From positions 1 to 64,000 of the forward strand of contig JAYMGJ010000270.1 in assembly GCA_037178675.1 (NCBI GenBank): a stretch of 64,000 bases of DNA, in the 5' to 3' direction. The stretch is from Scleroderma bovista (lineage: Eukaryota; Basidiomycota; Agaricomycetes; Boletales; Sclerodermataceae). The position numbers were made by a program, and so were the translations under genes. Below the pieces are notes generated by a model. The model was not told where the DNA came from. It did no database searches and worked only from the letters and a program-made list of their open reading frames with translations. Below, one piece after another: positions 11,795-23,619 of this stretch (within the stretch, counting starts at the first letter, position 1; every line of letters starts with the position of its first letter).

Positions 11795-13675
11795 TCAGAG
11801 TACTTCCTTCGAGGGGTGCCCAAATCTCCGGTGCATAATGTCGTAATCGACTTTGCTCACGGAGGCAATGTAGTTAGATCTAATTATCGGGATAGATCTA
11901 ATCCTGAAAATGATGTTGCCATCGTCTTCTGGGTCTGGCCCAAACCATAGGTGTTCAGCTTTATGGATGAGGCTAATGCCTCGCTTATCGCCAGTGACTT
12001 TGTAGTTATGCTGGAGCATTTCGCCCATAGAAATAAGGCGTGCAGTAGTGCCTGGCATATGGAGCACTTGGGTGAGTGTAATAACTTTCTCATCCCCAGA
12101 GTTGTGGTCTAGGCACCGGAGTAATACCGTGCCAATGCCAGCAATTAGTGCTACACCATTAGCTGTTTTGGCGTAGTGTGCTCGCTTTAGCACATTATAG
12201 GAGGCGAAATCGCCTATGTCACCGGTAAAGTGGCGTGATGCGCCAGAGTCTAGTAGCCAGAAGGCACCAGATAGTTCGCTATCGTCGACCATTTTTCCCT
12301 TACAGCCAGCACAGCGTGCATTATTCGAACACGAACAAATATATGCATTACTCGAGACACGACACGACAAATTGTAGTTACTGCTTGCTATATACAGTGC
12401 CGGCGTAAAGCGCACATGTAAAGGGAGCGTGTCAGTGTCGGTCAGCACGCGTGCAGAAGGTACTTGCCTGAAGAGGCTGGCCTCCGCGCCCATCGCCATC
12501 AATGTTGCATTGTAGCGGTCGAGGACCATCGCGTCGATTTCGTCGAACTCGTCGTCGGCGAAAGGCTCGTGGGCGAAGGGTTCATCATCCCCAAGGGAGA
12601 TGGCATCCTCCTCATACATCGTGATGCGCTCCTCGAGACGAGGGCGCTTCAACGAGGAGGGACCGGCCTCGTGCTGGTCCAGGTTCGCACTCGCCAATGA
12701 CACAACTTGGTCGAGGGTGCGGATGGTCTGGCAGGAGGGCTCTACCCCCAAGCGGTGTGCCAAATCGAAGGCCTTGATGGTATTTTCAAATGCGGGGGGG
12801 CTGTAGTGGGCAGCACCGGGGGTGTGAGCCAGGGCGCGAGGGTCGACGGTGGGCTCTGGTCCATCGTAGTGGACGTAAGTGGCGAAGGCTGCCTGTTGGG
12901 CATTCTCGCGGCGAGCGCGAGCCTTCTTGCCACCACGGCGTGTGCGGCCTCCTTGTCCTTGGGCAGGAGCGTTTCCGCTCGTACCGCCATTGGACCCGCC
13001 TTGCTGCTGCTGCTGCTGGGCGAACTTTGGGTCAGCCGGCTTGCACTTCACAGCGCTAAGCTTGTTGGCCTGTGGGTCCTTACCACCGGCACGCGAAGAG
13101 GCGCCTTTCTGCTCGAAGGAGAGAGTAGCGGCCTTGACAATCCCGTCGGGCTTCAGATTTTTAATCTCGTCTGGCGACGTCTGGCTGAGTATTTGAGCTA
13201 CAACCTCCATAGTAGGAGGGAGCTTGCACAGAATGATCATGGCCTGCATGGGGGCAGGGAATTCGAAGCCGGCGTCTTTGAGATATGCAAAGTGGCTAAG
13301 CACTTTGGTGATTGCCGGAGCGGGGTGAGAGCCAGCGGGGATGGTAGTTGCCAGGAGCTTGCTGAGCTCAGCGTAGGCAGAGCCAATACTGGGGGCGCCG
13401 AAGTTCTTCTTGAGGTGGTCCCAGACTTCCTTAATGCTGTCGAGATTCGAGACGGCGACCTGGATTGAGGGGGCGAGGCACAAGGTGATATTACCAAGCG
13501 CTCTCTCGGTGTTGTCGTCCCACTCCTTACGGTCATCGTGGCCATCAGCGGGTTGCGTCGTCGAGTAAACGTACCATTGGCCTTGTGCCCGAAGGTAGGC
13601 CTGCATAGAGGTGTGCCACTGCTGCCAGTTGGAGCCAGTGAACACGGGAACCATTTTGTCGAGAGCGCTGGACAT
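11795..13675 (-). pseudogene. copia-1 Gag and protease
   Basis: The likely start is ATG at 13675 (MSSALDKMVPVFTG). Gag and protease are in one frame. Gag has the UBN2-type copia fold text (WQQWHTSMQAYLRAQGQW, VWDHLKKNFG) and a basic RGG-like patch (GGRTRRGGKKARARR). A short Cys pair (CAGC) precedes the aspartic protease motif LLDSGASRHFT. The frame ends with TGA at 11795-11797, inside the pre-integrase zinc finger. A CGA-to-TGA change would explain this stop. Confidence 0.92.
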
Positions 13676-14047
13676 GGTGATATTCTGTTGGGAGTCAACG
13701 GAGTCAGCAAGTGAATGCGACAACAGACAAGCAAGAAAAGAAGAAACACCTGAGTGCTAGTGAAAGCACTTCTGTCAACAGCTAACTCATGACTAGGTCA
13801 TGCCAGCGCAAGTCGTCGACGATGTTCGCCATGGTTGGCGCAAGTCATCAACGAACTTCGCCTGTGGAAGTACAGGTGCTCAACTAGGAGCTTCACTGTC
13901 TGGCGCAAGTCGTCGACCAACTTCGCCTTGTGGCTGTGCAGGGGCTCAGCTAGGAGCTCACTGTGGTCCACAGCGTCAAGCTAGTTAAAGCGACGCTCAG
14001 GGAGCTGGAGCGCTGTCTGGTGCATTGCTGCACACAGTGCGCTCACA

Positions 14048-14059
14048 GGGCTCATAACC
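14048..14059 (-). other. copia-1 primer binding site
   Basis: Directly next to the 5' LTR, the coding strand reads GGTTATGAGCCC. This is complementary to an initiator tRNA-Met anticodon stem-loop (GGGCUCAUAACC contains the CAU anticodon) and not to a tRNA 3' end. Drosophila copia is known to prime from an internal tRNA-iMet segment. The same 12-mer is used by copia-2. Confidence 0.8.
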
Positions 14060-14347
14060 TGTTGAAGCAATACCTATATACGTAGAGGAACTGCTACTCC
14101 AACTCACCTGTTGGGTGGAGTGCACAACCAGAGATGGTAGCGGTAGCTGGTCAAGAGCTGTTGTATTATATAAGCGATGTCCGCTGTTTATATACAACAA
14201 ATAGTGTGACGCGTGACTGTGACGTGTGACGTGTGACATGTAACATCTACTCTAAAGAGGACTATTACTAAGTCTACACTAATATGGGTCGCAGTCTTGT
14301 GCGCACTTCGTCGACGGTTTACACCGGGTGCACGTGCGACTTCAACA
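14060..14347 (-). repeat. copia-1 5' LTR
   Basis: 288 bp, co-terminal with the 3' LTR. A TATA-like TATATAAA lies on the minus strand at 14187-14194 and could serve as the Pol II promoter. Right after the LTR comes the TSD gattg (14348-14352). Confidence 0.95.
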
Positions 14348-14389
14348 GATTGCACGCAAAAAAACTTTGTATTTACTCAGATGGCTATT

Positions 14390-16297
14390 TCACATCTCGA
14401 GAGATTCAGATAGATAGTCCGCACAAGCTGACCTGTAGTTATGTACTATTTTCGCCATAATTTTAAATTTCTTGAGTGTATTAGTCCAACAACAGGCATT
14501 TTGAGGTTGCACTTCACCCGCCCGAATTTTGGCCAGATGGGTACGAAACCAAACTTCATTGTTAGGTGCCCAATAGCCAACATTGAAGTTAGAGCCCACC
14601 CGGGTCACTTGTTTCAGCCACCAAGACAAATCGGTGGTTTGCGTGCCCTGACCGGTTGGTGTTTTGTAAACACCACACATTAGGTCCATTTCAGAGCTGT
14701 CGATGACATCGTCCCAGAAAAGGTGGCCATCGGAACTGTGAAATGAGGCCCCAAACATGAAGACATCCTGGGATGGACCTTCTGTGACTGACACTATGTC
14801 AAGATACTCTCTGGCCAAGCATCTGACAATTCCCCCTTTTAGGAGAGCTGCACAAGCATATGGGCGAGCAAGGAATGTATTACATGCTTGTTCGTACGTG
14901 CCATAGTCAGTGGTGCACCAGTCAAGCTGGATGGACACTCTGGGAAGTGGTGGGGGAGGTCCAAGCTCCAGAGGCGGCAGGATTGCATCCTGAAGTTGAG
15001 TGATTAAAAAGGTATTCAGGGGAATTCCACAACAAAGAAGCTGCCTAATGAGCGATGGTACATCAGCATGCCATCCCTGCCAGAACATTTGCAGCACATT
15101 GATTGGGTCACGAAGTGCTATGCACCAGTTTCTCGATTGCTTGTCAACAGATAACAGAAAGTACCTGTCACCATCGAGGAGGACAGGAGTGGTGGGAAAA
15201 TTAGTTGCATGATTGGAGACTGGATTTGAGGATGAATCAGATAGGTCTGACAGCACAGCAAGTTCGACACCAGAAGCTAGAAGATGGAAAAAAGTGACTA
15301 CAGATGTACGTTGAATGTCATCGACTGCCAAGAGGGGTGACTGCTTATCGAGAACGTATCGGTGTATGCTTTCAAAATCCCACGCAGTAGAATCGGGACT
15401 CATAATGTTCCCAGAAGAGCAGAGGACACCATACCGATAGTAAAGGGTGTTGACGAAGGAGTCAAACACATAATCTGCTGAGTGGTCTGATGCCAACTTG
15501 TGCTGGGGGGGCTGTGGAGACAGGGGCAGGTACGGGGGGAGAACTGGAGACACTGTTTCCATGGGTTCAAATAGGTCAAAGTTGTCCTCCGAGAAAAAAT
15601 CTGTGCATATATCCCACTCGTTGTGAATACTATCGTATCGCCTCATGTGCTCTTCGTCATACATCTCCCATATCGACAGCACCTCTTGACGATTGCATCG
15701 AGTCCTCACGCGAAAACCATTATGATTTATCCATCTGAAGACCACTGCGCCTCTGTGACCGGGTTCTGGACCATGAGTCATCACCGCCTCCCAAGAGAGA
15801 TGCCTCTGGCATTGAACAGCATTTTCTGAAGAGATAGTCGCAGTCCTCATAGCAGATAGTCGATCAAAATAACTTTGCATTGACTCCATCATTCTTTGTC
15901 GACTGCCAGGCTCAACAGGTGGTGGATGGAATTGTTCTCTCGTCAATGCAATGTAAGTAAAGGTACAAGCGCAAAACTTTATATGTATACCTCTTCCATC
16001 CCAGCCACCCCCATCCGATGAAGCGATGCCAGGCCATCCCTCTGCCTCATTATCATGGGTGCCCCAACCGCGATCACTGCCCCATGTGTCAGTTGGGATC
16101 CCCTCAGCGCCCAGTCCTGAAATGTCTGGGGTATTCCAGCTGGGGGTATTATTGGACCACGAACCAACCTGCGGTGAGTTGGGAGAGGTGCTACACAATG
16201 AGTCATGAGTCCCAACGCCAAGCATGTTTGAAGTAGTGTGGGAGCGCCACCCTAAGGCCCTTCCATGACTTGATCCCTGGTTATGGCGGCGGTTCAT
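14390..16297 (-). CDS. Hypothetical protein, 635 aa, intact
   Basis: A single open frame of 635 codons starts at ATG 16297 and has no intron. It resembles, from memory, a family of uncharacterised Agaricomycete proteins with a C-terminal SWW...VGYWAPNNEVWF motif. The N-terminal 110 residues are Gly/Ser/Trp-rich. A middle block has TTPVLLDGDRYFLLSVDKQS and RDPINVLQMFWQG. No catalytic motif was recognised. It is the longest undamaged host-like ORF in the window. copia-1 inserted 38 bp past its stop codon without breaking it. Confidence 0.75.
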   Translation of the reverse strand: MNRRHNQGSSHGRALGWRSHTTSNMLGVGTHDSLCSTSPNSPQVGSWSNNTPSWNTPDISGLGAEGIPTDTWGSDRGWGTHDNEAEGWPGIASSDGGGWDGRGIHIKFCACTFTYIALTREQFHPPPVEPGSRQRMMESMQSYFDRLSAMRTATISSENAVQCQRHLSWEAVMTHGPEPGHRGAVVFRWINHNGFRVRTRCNRQEVLSIWEMYDEEHMRRYDSIHNEWDICTDFFSEDNFDLFEPMETVSPVLPPYLPLSPQPPQHKLASDHSADYVFDSFVNTLYYRYGVLCSSGNIMSPDSTAWDFESIHRYVLDKQSPLLAVDDIQRTSVVTFFHLLASGVELAVLSDLSDSSSNPVSNHATNFPTTPVLLDGDRYFLLSVDKQSRNWCIALRDPINVLQMFWQGWHADVPSLIRQLLCCGIPLNTFLITQLQDAILPPLELGPPPPLPRVSIQLDWCTTDYGTYEQACNTFLARPYACAALLKGGIVRCLAREYLDIVSVTEGPSQDVFMFGASFHSSDGHLFWDDVIDSSEMDLMCGVYKTPTGQGTQTTDLSWWLKQVTRVGSNFNVGYWAPNNEVWFRTHLAKIRAGEVQPQNACCWTNTLKKFKIMAKIVHNYRSACADYLSESLEM

Positions 16298-16386
16298 TGA
16301 AAATAGGCTAAGACCGAGCGAGCCTTTTGGCAGTAAACCACGAAAAACTTAGATGGACGGTAATCAGGCAAAGAAAAGACCAATCG

Positions 16387-16870
16387 GGGATCCCCGTGTA
16401 AAATACACGCAGGGGTGATTGTGGCTAAGGGAAGACTGCTGGAATGGTGATCAATGGGCAGAATGGTAGGTTAAATAAACTCACAAGAGTTGAGTGAAAG
16501 AGGTTGCAGACAGAAAAGTAAAGGCTCGCGAGTGTAAACACTTGGGAGCACACGCAAGGAGATGAAAGAAGGCGCAGGCAGGAAAGCAGAAGCTCGCTAG
16601 TGTAAACACTTGGGAGTGTGCACAAGCAGGTGAAAGTGGCCGGCGGGAAAGTAGAAGCTCGCTAGTGTAAACACTTGGGAGCGTGCATGGGCAGGTAATA
16701 CTCTGGTTGCAGGTGGAAAATCAGGAGCATGGGTGGACAGGTGACAAGGTCACGGGCGGACAAACCAAAGCTCACCAGTGTAAACACTGGGGAGCACGTC
16801 TGGAAAAGGTGAAGAATGGGAGTAGCGTTGAGGAGGATCTCACCAGTGTAAACACCAGGGAGATGGTTGA
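16387..16870. repeat. Hairpin minisatellite, GTGTAAACAC core
   Basis: Five to six units of about 65-110 bp share the text agtgtaaacacttgggag or close variants (about 16516, 16598, 16668, 16776, 16843). A related hairpin, ccccgtgta...tacacgcagggg, starts at about 16393. The core is a near-perfect palindrome. ORFs here are repeat artefacts. Confidence 0.8.
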
Positions 16871-16979
16871 GCACAACATGAATTGGTGGCATGTGGCACT
16901 GGCAACGAGTTAATATAGCCAATATTTGCCATTGTTTGTCCGGAATGTGCCAACAGTTGCTGAAGTGCTATCTTTTCTT

Positions 16980-17459
16980 CTTACCCCACTACTCCCTTAC
17001 CCACTACTCCCCGGTGTTTAACACCATGGAGTACTCTCTCTGCTGGCAAACACTAGCTGCCTGCGGTTTACTGTGGACAGCGTCGTTCCCATGGGCTCTC
17101 CTCCTTGACAATGCTTGCCGGATTACCGCCCCGCTACTCCCTGCTGTTGAACACTAGCGAGTATCTCGTGTCCATGACCATTCATCGTCGCCGTCGAGAT
17201 TGTTTACTGTGGACGGTGTCCCTTCCTCGGGCTTTTCTCGTCTTTACCATACTCGCAAGATTACCGCTCCGCTACTCCCTGGTGTGGCCGTCTATTGTCG
17301 CTGTCAAGATACCTGTGCATCTTTTGTGGACAGCGTCGTTCCCATGGGCTCTTCTCCTTGACAATGCTTGCCGGATTACCACCCCACTACTCCCTGGTGT
17401 CGGACACTAGTGAGTATCTCATGTCCATGACCATTCATTGTCGCCGTTGAGATCGTTTA
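16980..17459 (+). repeat. ~245-bp tandem repeat, left part
   Basis: Units start near 17131 and 17373 (ggattaccRccccRctactc) and contain the hairpin text ctactccctg..gttgaacac. They also contain sub-units such as cagcgtcgttcccatgggct and tttactgtggacggtgtccc. The array is interrupted at 17468 by the hAT element and continues at 25,535. Confidence 0.85.
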
Positions 17460-17467
17460 CTGTGAAC
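17460..17467. repeat. hAT target-site duplication, left
   Basis: The 8-bp sequence ctgtgaac is repeated exactly at 25527-25534. Eight base pairs is the hallmark length for hAT transposons. Confidence 0.93.
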
Positions 17468-17788
17468 TAGTGTTGCCGCGACTCCAACTCAGAGCCGACC
17501 TGAAGCCAGAGTCGAGACCCAGTTAGCTGAGAACTTTGTAGTCATGCCATACATGGGAGCCGCAACTAACTCAGCTTGGCTAGCTGCTGCTTCATGACTC
17601 TAAGTCGACTAGTCACAGAAAAAAAAATGTAATTCAATGAGTAGTACTAGTATAGCAATCTAAAATCTGCCACTCCGGCTCTGCACTATGGATCCTAGCA
17701 CTCTCTCGATCCCTCCTGGCGTTCTCATTGCAACTCGCTCATATAATGTTCGTGAGCCATTTTGCTGATGTTCTCAAGGAACATTCAA

Positions 17789-19171
17789 TCACAAGAATTC
17801 GAGAGAATGTGATAACATACGTAGTAGGCTGCTGGACCCCCCATGACATGTGTTACATTGGGACCTGTTGGGGAGGAATGCCTGTGGTTGGCGGTGGATG
17901 AGGATGACTGGGGGGAGGGAGTCTCGGACTACCAGGAATTTGTGGACCACTGGGGCTGGCCATTGGTTGTGAGTCGTGACTGGGCACCAGCTCCATTTGG
18001 TACTGAACGAGAGAATGCCGGTGAGCCTGGGTCGCATGCTGTACGAATGGTGTATATGGGTGTGCGCCAAGCTGCCCGACTTGTGCAGGTGGCTGTTGTG
18101 GCTGTTGGCTAGAAGACAATTGTTGGTGGGGTGATTAGACAGTCATATTGAAGGAGGGGGAGTGTCTGGGGATGGCTGGGAAGCCAAAGGACTACCCTGG
18201 AACAGTTAGCAACATTGAACCTTTTCGCAGCTGTAGTGGAGGGGGGTGAAGTGAACGATGTGGCGGGTGAAGACGTCGATGCAGACGTACTAGAAGAGGG
18301 TGCAGACATGGATGAAGTTGTAGGGGGCATTACAGATGTTGAAGCAAGGCTTGGAGAAGCTGATGATGTCGACGTGGCAATTGACATCGGTCATGGAGAA
18401 CACCTAGATGGCACAGCGGATGAACCAGATTTTCCATAAGGGAGGGCAATGGGGTCAGGGTTGGGGCCATTGCGGGTAGAGATCCAAATGACTTGACACT
18501 TTTGTTTCTGACTACCGGTGTGGCAGTGGGTGACGATGAAACAGGTGCAAAGGCATCATCTATCAAGCCAAAGTTTAAGGAGGATCCTGTAAGGGGTATG
18601 GATGTTTGGGAGGAAACCCTTGTGCGATGAAACGGAAAGGCATACCCTGTCTGACAGACCCCATGTCACCCCGTGGAACACTGATGCCTTCTTTTACTGA
18701 TACACCCTGGCCTAATGCACATGGGCGACGGGAATGTGAAGCACTTATGGACTGGGCATGGGAGGGAGCAGGCGAGGACACGGCGAGGGTGCTGAAGTGT
18801 TGCTGTTCTGCAGTGGGCCCTTTGCCCAAGCTGACTGCGATGGGAGCTGCAGAGACCAGGTTCTTCCACAGCAAGGTCCTTCTTGAATCTCAAGTCATTC
18901 GATGCCATCGACAATGTATGGTGGGATACTAGCCTGCAACAATGAATCTGTGAGCACTGAGAAGTCACAACATCACCTCAAATCCCAGGTGAGTCAACAG
19001 CGGGGTGATATCCTCCTGCCTCAACATGAGGGGTATGGCAAGGAACTTAAGTGTTTGGATGGGGCATAAATGCGCATTGTTTGCAATGGCAAGGCAGACA
19101 GCGATGAAGTACAGAACAACTGTTGACAGAATACGAAGCTTGAAAGCCCGGGCAAGAACAAATGGAGTCAC
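17789..19171 (-). CDS. Ser/Pro-rich hypothetical gene inside hAT
   Basis: Several minus-strand exon-like ORFs follow each other (18965-19171, 18575-18874, 18330-18566, 18109-18387, 17789-18119). They share a Ser/Thr/Pro-rich, low-complexity style (for example STSASTSSPATSFTSPPSTT and PQQPPAQVGQLG). The first exon has a more structured text (LILRIL-like hydrophobic run; TLKFLAIPLMLRQEDITPLL). Exon borders were not resolved and no domain was recognised. It sits between the left end of the transposon and the transposase, so it is either an accessory transposon gene or captured host DNA. Confidence 0.4.
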
Positions 19172-19199
19172 ACACCAAACGTGAGCAAAATTGTCAGAA

Positions 19200-19680
19200 T
19201 GTGTTAAATGAGGCCAAAAATGCGAAACTTGCCTCTAAGGCTCAAGATCAAATTGCAGAAGGGTCCTAGACAATGGAAACATGTCAGCAACAAAGGAATG
19301 GATGCATACACATATGCACAACACACCACTCAAGGCCCTATCCATGCGAAGTTGAAAAATCATCTTTGGATGAGATGTAGGGGTATTGCACATGGTCGAG
19401 TGGGATGGGACGATCAGTGACAGCGATCATCAGCCAAGCGTGAGAAGTCGAACTTGAAGGAAGTCTTGGATGCGCATTTGCAATGTGGTCGATGTGGTGA
19501 CCCTAAAACCGAATCAGATGGCCGAAGAAACTTGCTGCTGGGTGCAAGAGAGGCACAATGCAGAAGACTGGTTGTTGATCATGGTAGTAGTGGTCGAAGT
19601 TACACATGCAAGGTAGTTTTACTGACAATGGCACACACTATGTAGTCCGTTTCACAATGTACATAACTGAGCTAAGTAAC
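19200..19680. other. No recognised gene, between hAT cargo and transposase
   Basis: Short ORFs in both orientations; possibly further upstream exons of the Ser/Pro-rich minus-strand gene. Nothing firm can be called. Confidence 0.35.
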
Positions 19681-19681
19681 A

Positions 19682-22600
19682 TCAGCAAGAGAGCAAGACA
19701 CCTTCATCGATTCCGTCCGCCTCATCATTCGCAATAGCAATCATGATGTCATCCACAGCTTGTGCCGCCTCAGATCTCGTTAAATTTGCATCAACAACTT
19801 TGGCAAGTCAATCTTCTCCTTCAATGTCTTGTTGCATCTGCTTCTCCAATGTGATCCAGCCCTGTGTGAAGTTCAGCCTCTCCTTTTTAAGGAAGAACTT
19901 CGTCATCTGCAAGGCCTCCATTAGAATTGGGCTGATTCGATTGCAGCGTTTTGTCATTGTTTCAGCGCTGGAGGAGAACACCCGTTCACATGGAACCGAA
20001 GACGCTTGAATAGGTAGATAGTCCATAGCAATTTGGAATAGTGTTGGGAAGGTGGAGCGGGACGCCTAGCAGGTGTACCATGTAAACTGTAAGCTATGGA
20101 AATGAAGGAGCTATTACTTACCTGCCAGAATGCTAGTGGATCAGTGCCCATGGCAACTTCAGTTGCGAGATATGTGCTCAACTCTTGCTCAACAGTGTGT
20201 ATGCCGCTTACCCATTGCGGGAGGTTCATAGTCGGGAGGTTCAAGCGTGCTGTGAGTAAACGGGATTGAGTGACGCCTCGTTGAGGGGGTGGGGGGGTAT
20301 CAGTTGTGTTGGGGATCTGTTTCTTATAAATCTCCATCTGTACAGAATCAGCACATGGAGCACAGGCTGTCACTCTGAATGACAAACCATTTCCATGACC
20401 ATCTGGTGCGCTGAAACCTTCTCTGTGTCGCTCCAGTGATGCATTATCCACGTAAGGCAGATACTTGGGTTTACAACTACAGACGTCAAAAATGAACTAT
20501 AACTCAGTTAAATTAGATTGACTTATGCATAGCTATGATGTAGGCACGGGTTTTTTCCATGCGCTTGTAGTACTTCCTTGCACATTCAAGGCCAGCGCCA
20601 ATATAGGGAGCACACCGTGGAAGCTGCTCGCCCAACGCCTCCCATTGAACAATGAACATTTCGAACGTGGGAACTACACTTCCGAGTAGTGGAGTACACT
20701 CGCCAGACATAGTTTGCTGTACACAATGAGGAACCTGAGACAGAATCAGTGCTGAGAAGTCCTCTAGGACAAGGCAAATTTACCTCGAGGACCATCTCCA
20801 AGTCCTCCAATATGGTCCAATCCGCTTCGGACAACTTCCACGATGCAATATCTTGGTGTCCCGGCAGCATGAAGAACCACCCGATGACCTGTCGGAAAAT
20901 GAAATTGATACATGGACTATTGTCACAACACACTTGACGGTACAACCGCAGCCGCTTCACCATAAAATACCTTGAGTCCCAGTGGGTTTTGACTTCGTGG
21001 AGGAGCTCGAGTACAGGCAATTCTATTACATTCTGTTCTTCATCCCTCCAGTATTCCCTGCTGTTGCCGTCCAATAAGATTGCCTTGAAGCTTTCACGAC
21101 GCAAACTTGATGAGCGCACAATGCACACCATGTCGCAAGCATGTGCAGCGGGATCTTTTCTGAGTGCTTGGATATATGTGTGCTTATTGGTATTGCTGTT
21201 GAGGAATTCGAACAATGATTCAGGGACCTGGGTAAAATCAGCGGAAGTGAAATTGTCTGTTGCATGCCTGGAACAAATGTTGAGGACATGTGGTAAGCAC
21301 ATGATACGCGAATCTTGTGGATCAAAGTTGATACCATGCTCTTGGAGCAGGCATGACAGCTCAGACATGGCTGTGTTGTTGTTGGCAGCGTTATCGAGTG
21401 TAAAATGACCAATCTAAGCATAGTAGTGTAGTTTAAAGGACTGCAACCGATGATCAATGCTTACCTTGTCTGTGATCCCAGCACAATCGAGAAGATTGAA
21501 GAGGGCTGTGGCGATATTGACACCGGTGTGGCTTCCAGGAAGGTGATGGAAGGCGATAAGGGCAGCCTTGAGTTTCAAAGCAGAAGAACTTTGGCCCTTG
21601 GCGATCCAATGAACCATACATGCCAAGAATGGTTGCATGTTGAGGTCTGACCAGATGTCAGCGGTGACTGAAATTCGGCCCATGGAATTCTGTGAATTAA
21701 TGAGTTGCCATCCAATATGTTAAGTAGGAGTGGGTCACCGCTAAGTCCTCTTTGAGAGCTTTAAAATAGTCCTTCCAGGTCTCGATAATCAGCTCATGAA
21801 GCTTGGTTCAACGAGGAATATCCATATCACGGAGGTCTTCACGAAGAAGACGGAGAAGTTGGTGGAATTCAGGACATTCTACGACATTGACAGACTATTA
21901 AAGGAATCTATGAGACGACACCATATGATTCAAGAAGTACGTACCTGGTCATCAGCAGTGATGAACTTGACCAAGAATCAGTGAAATGCTGCAGTTGAAA
22001 ATGGGGGGAGCTCGTTGTCCTGAGGCTCTCCACCTGGCTGCAAACTCTCTTGAGTATCGCTGGGAGGTTGGGGTGGGGGAGGCAAATTATTGATTGTGAC
22101 ACCTGGGAGTTTCAGTGCTTCAAGTAACATTGATAGATCATAGCCTAGACTCAATGCGACCTTGACCTTGATGAGGTATACCGTCCACTTCTCCGTCTGT
22201 GCTAATGCTAGGTACTTGATAAGGTGGTGGCGTTCAATATGACCGCGAAGCGAAGAGGTAGACGTCATGGGCTGGTAACTGATCATTCTGTCTGAGGGGA
22301 AGTTAATTGGATCAAGCTGTTTTTCTTCCCTGCAATGATTGCTTATCAGGTTGATAAATAAGCGTGTAGTCAAAACACTAACCTGCAAATTCGACAGAAG
22401 GCACCTTCAGAGTTCCTCTTGAAGAATTGGTTTGCATCCCATGCAGCATTGCATCCCTTACCAGTTGAATCTAATGGATCAATGGAATTTACCACATCCA
22501 TGGGGCTCGGTAATGTTTGTCCTCGTGGTGCACGTGCCCGAGGAATTGGTTGTTCGGCACCCTCTTCAGTCTCGTCATCTTCATCTTCATCTACCTCAGA

Positions 22601-22831
22601 ATGGTCATCAATGTCAAAGAATTCGGTATCTTGTCCTGAATCCACAGGCTGGCGATGGTGCATTTGCCTCACTGCAGGTTTAGGCGCCACAGCAGGGGGG
22701 ACAGGAAGGTAATTGGGTTCACAAACAGGAGCAGAGGCTTCACGATAGCGTTGTGGTGGACGACGAATATGGGTACGAGGCTCAGATGGTCCATCATGAG
22801 CTTCTGCTCTGCATTGACGAGGAGCAGGCAT
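19682..22831 (-). pseudogene. hAT transposase, spliced, with nonsense codons
   Basis: The likely start is ATG at 22831. Exons (introns of about 50 nt) carry, in order: an acidic Ser-poor N-terminus; a BED-type zinc finger spanning the first intron (FCRIC ... GHIERHH); the RNase H-like core start (ISVTADIWSD) and IGHFTLDNAANN; the insertion domain with CLPHVLNICSRH and VKTHWDSRYFMVKRLR; VNPSICLTWIMHHW; and the C-terminal dimerisation domain (ASSVPCERVFSSSAETMTKR). In-frame TGA codons sit at 21978-21980, 21808-21810 and 19808-19810. Past the last one the frame runs about 41 more residues to TGA at 19682. The stops make this copy inactive unless they are removed. It mobilises DNA by cut-and-paste and cuts at the TIRs. 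Confidence 0.9.
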
Positions 22832-22840
22832 CACAGGCAA

Positions 22841-23615
22841 TACTGTAGGAAATCAGCACTCAGAAGTACGTTCTTTTATAAGTACTTAAATTGTCATAAG
22901 GCGTCCAAGTCATCGGAGTTCCGCATTGCAATATGTCATGCGTGATGGTACAATATCAAATATAGCAAATGGATCAATGAAATAGTGACAAGGGTGGAGA
23001 AAATAGTACTCACCAGTCACCCACAGCTGCCAGCCCATTGCCCTGATCAGATTTCACCACTACCCGAAGAAACTCCGTCACCCTCAGTGGGGTGATTACA
23101 ATTCGCCCTACTAGGTATGCTCTAGTTTTGTTAGTAACCACCCTGTTCCATGCCAAACGGTTGAACTTCCCTAATGCATTGCTCACCTCAACGCCCGAAC
23201 TACATGGTTAATTGATTGATCAGGAATAAAGTGAAACTGCCAAGCTGAGTAACTGGATTCAATGAGAAAACAAGTACTAACAATGGAGATTGACCAGATA
23301 GAAGCCTGAGGCCTGGGCTTCCGATAGTGATAGGAAGCTGCTGATTTGGAAGTTGGAAGCTGGCCAGACAGCATGAGGTCATAGGTCGATTGGCAAGATT
23401 CGAGTGTGGGCCTGTGGGGAGACTTGATTGTGAGATTGGATGAAGTGCATTCAAACTTCAGTAGTACTACGCAGACTACCCTGTTGTTGCAACATTTACG
23501 GTAACTACCGTCTGTGGGTGTTGGCATCAGTACTAGTTTAGTATTTGATGTGTGAATATAGAAGTTCAACACCCTTCCTATTTGTACTACTACCCCGTAT
23601 CTATCCCACTGACCT
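22841..23615. other. Divergent intergenic region inside hAT
   Basis: This separates the transposase (minus) from the kinase (plus), so it should contain both promoters. The minus ORF at 23183-23572 has no recognisable family. No clear TATA pair or repeat was identified. Confidence 0.35.
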
Positions 23616-23619
23616 TCAT

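Larger units (their letters stand above)
8437..14347 (-). mobile_element. copia-1, full-length Ty1/copia retrotransposon
   Basis: The element is 5,911 bp and is transcribed from the minus strand. It has two 288-bp LTRs (8437-8724 and 14060-14347) that start TGTTGAAG and end CTTCAACA. It is flanked by a 5-bp target-site duplication, gattg, at 8432-8436 and 14348-14352. Gene order is gag, protease, integrase, RT, RNase H, which is the Ty1/copia order. The LTRs differ at about ten positions (roughly 3.5%). The coding region has two nonsense codons and at least two frameshifts, so the copy is non-autonomous. Confidence 0.97.
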
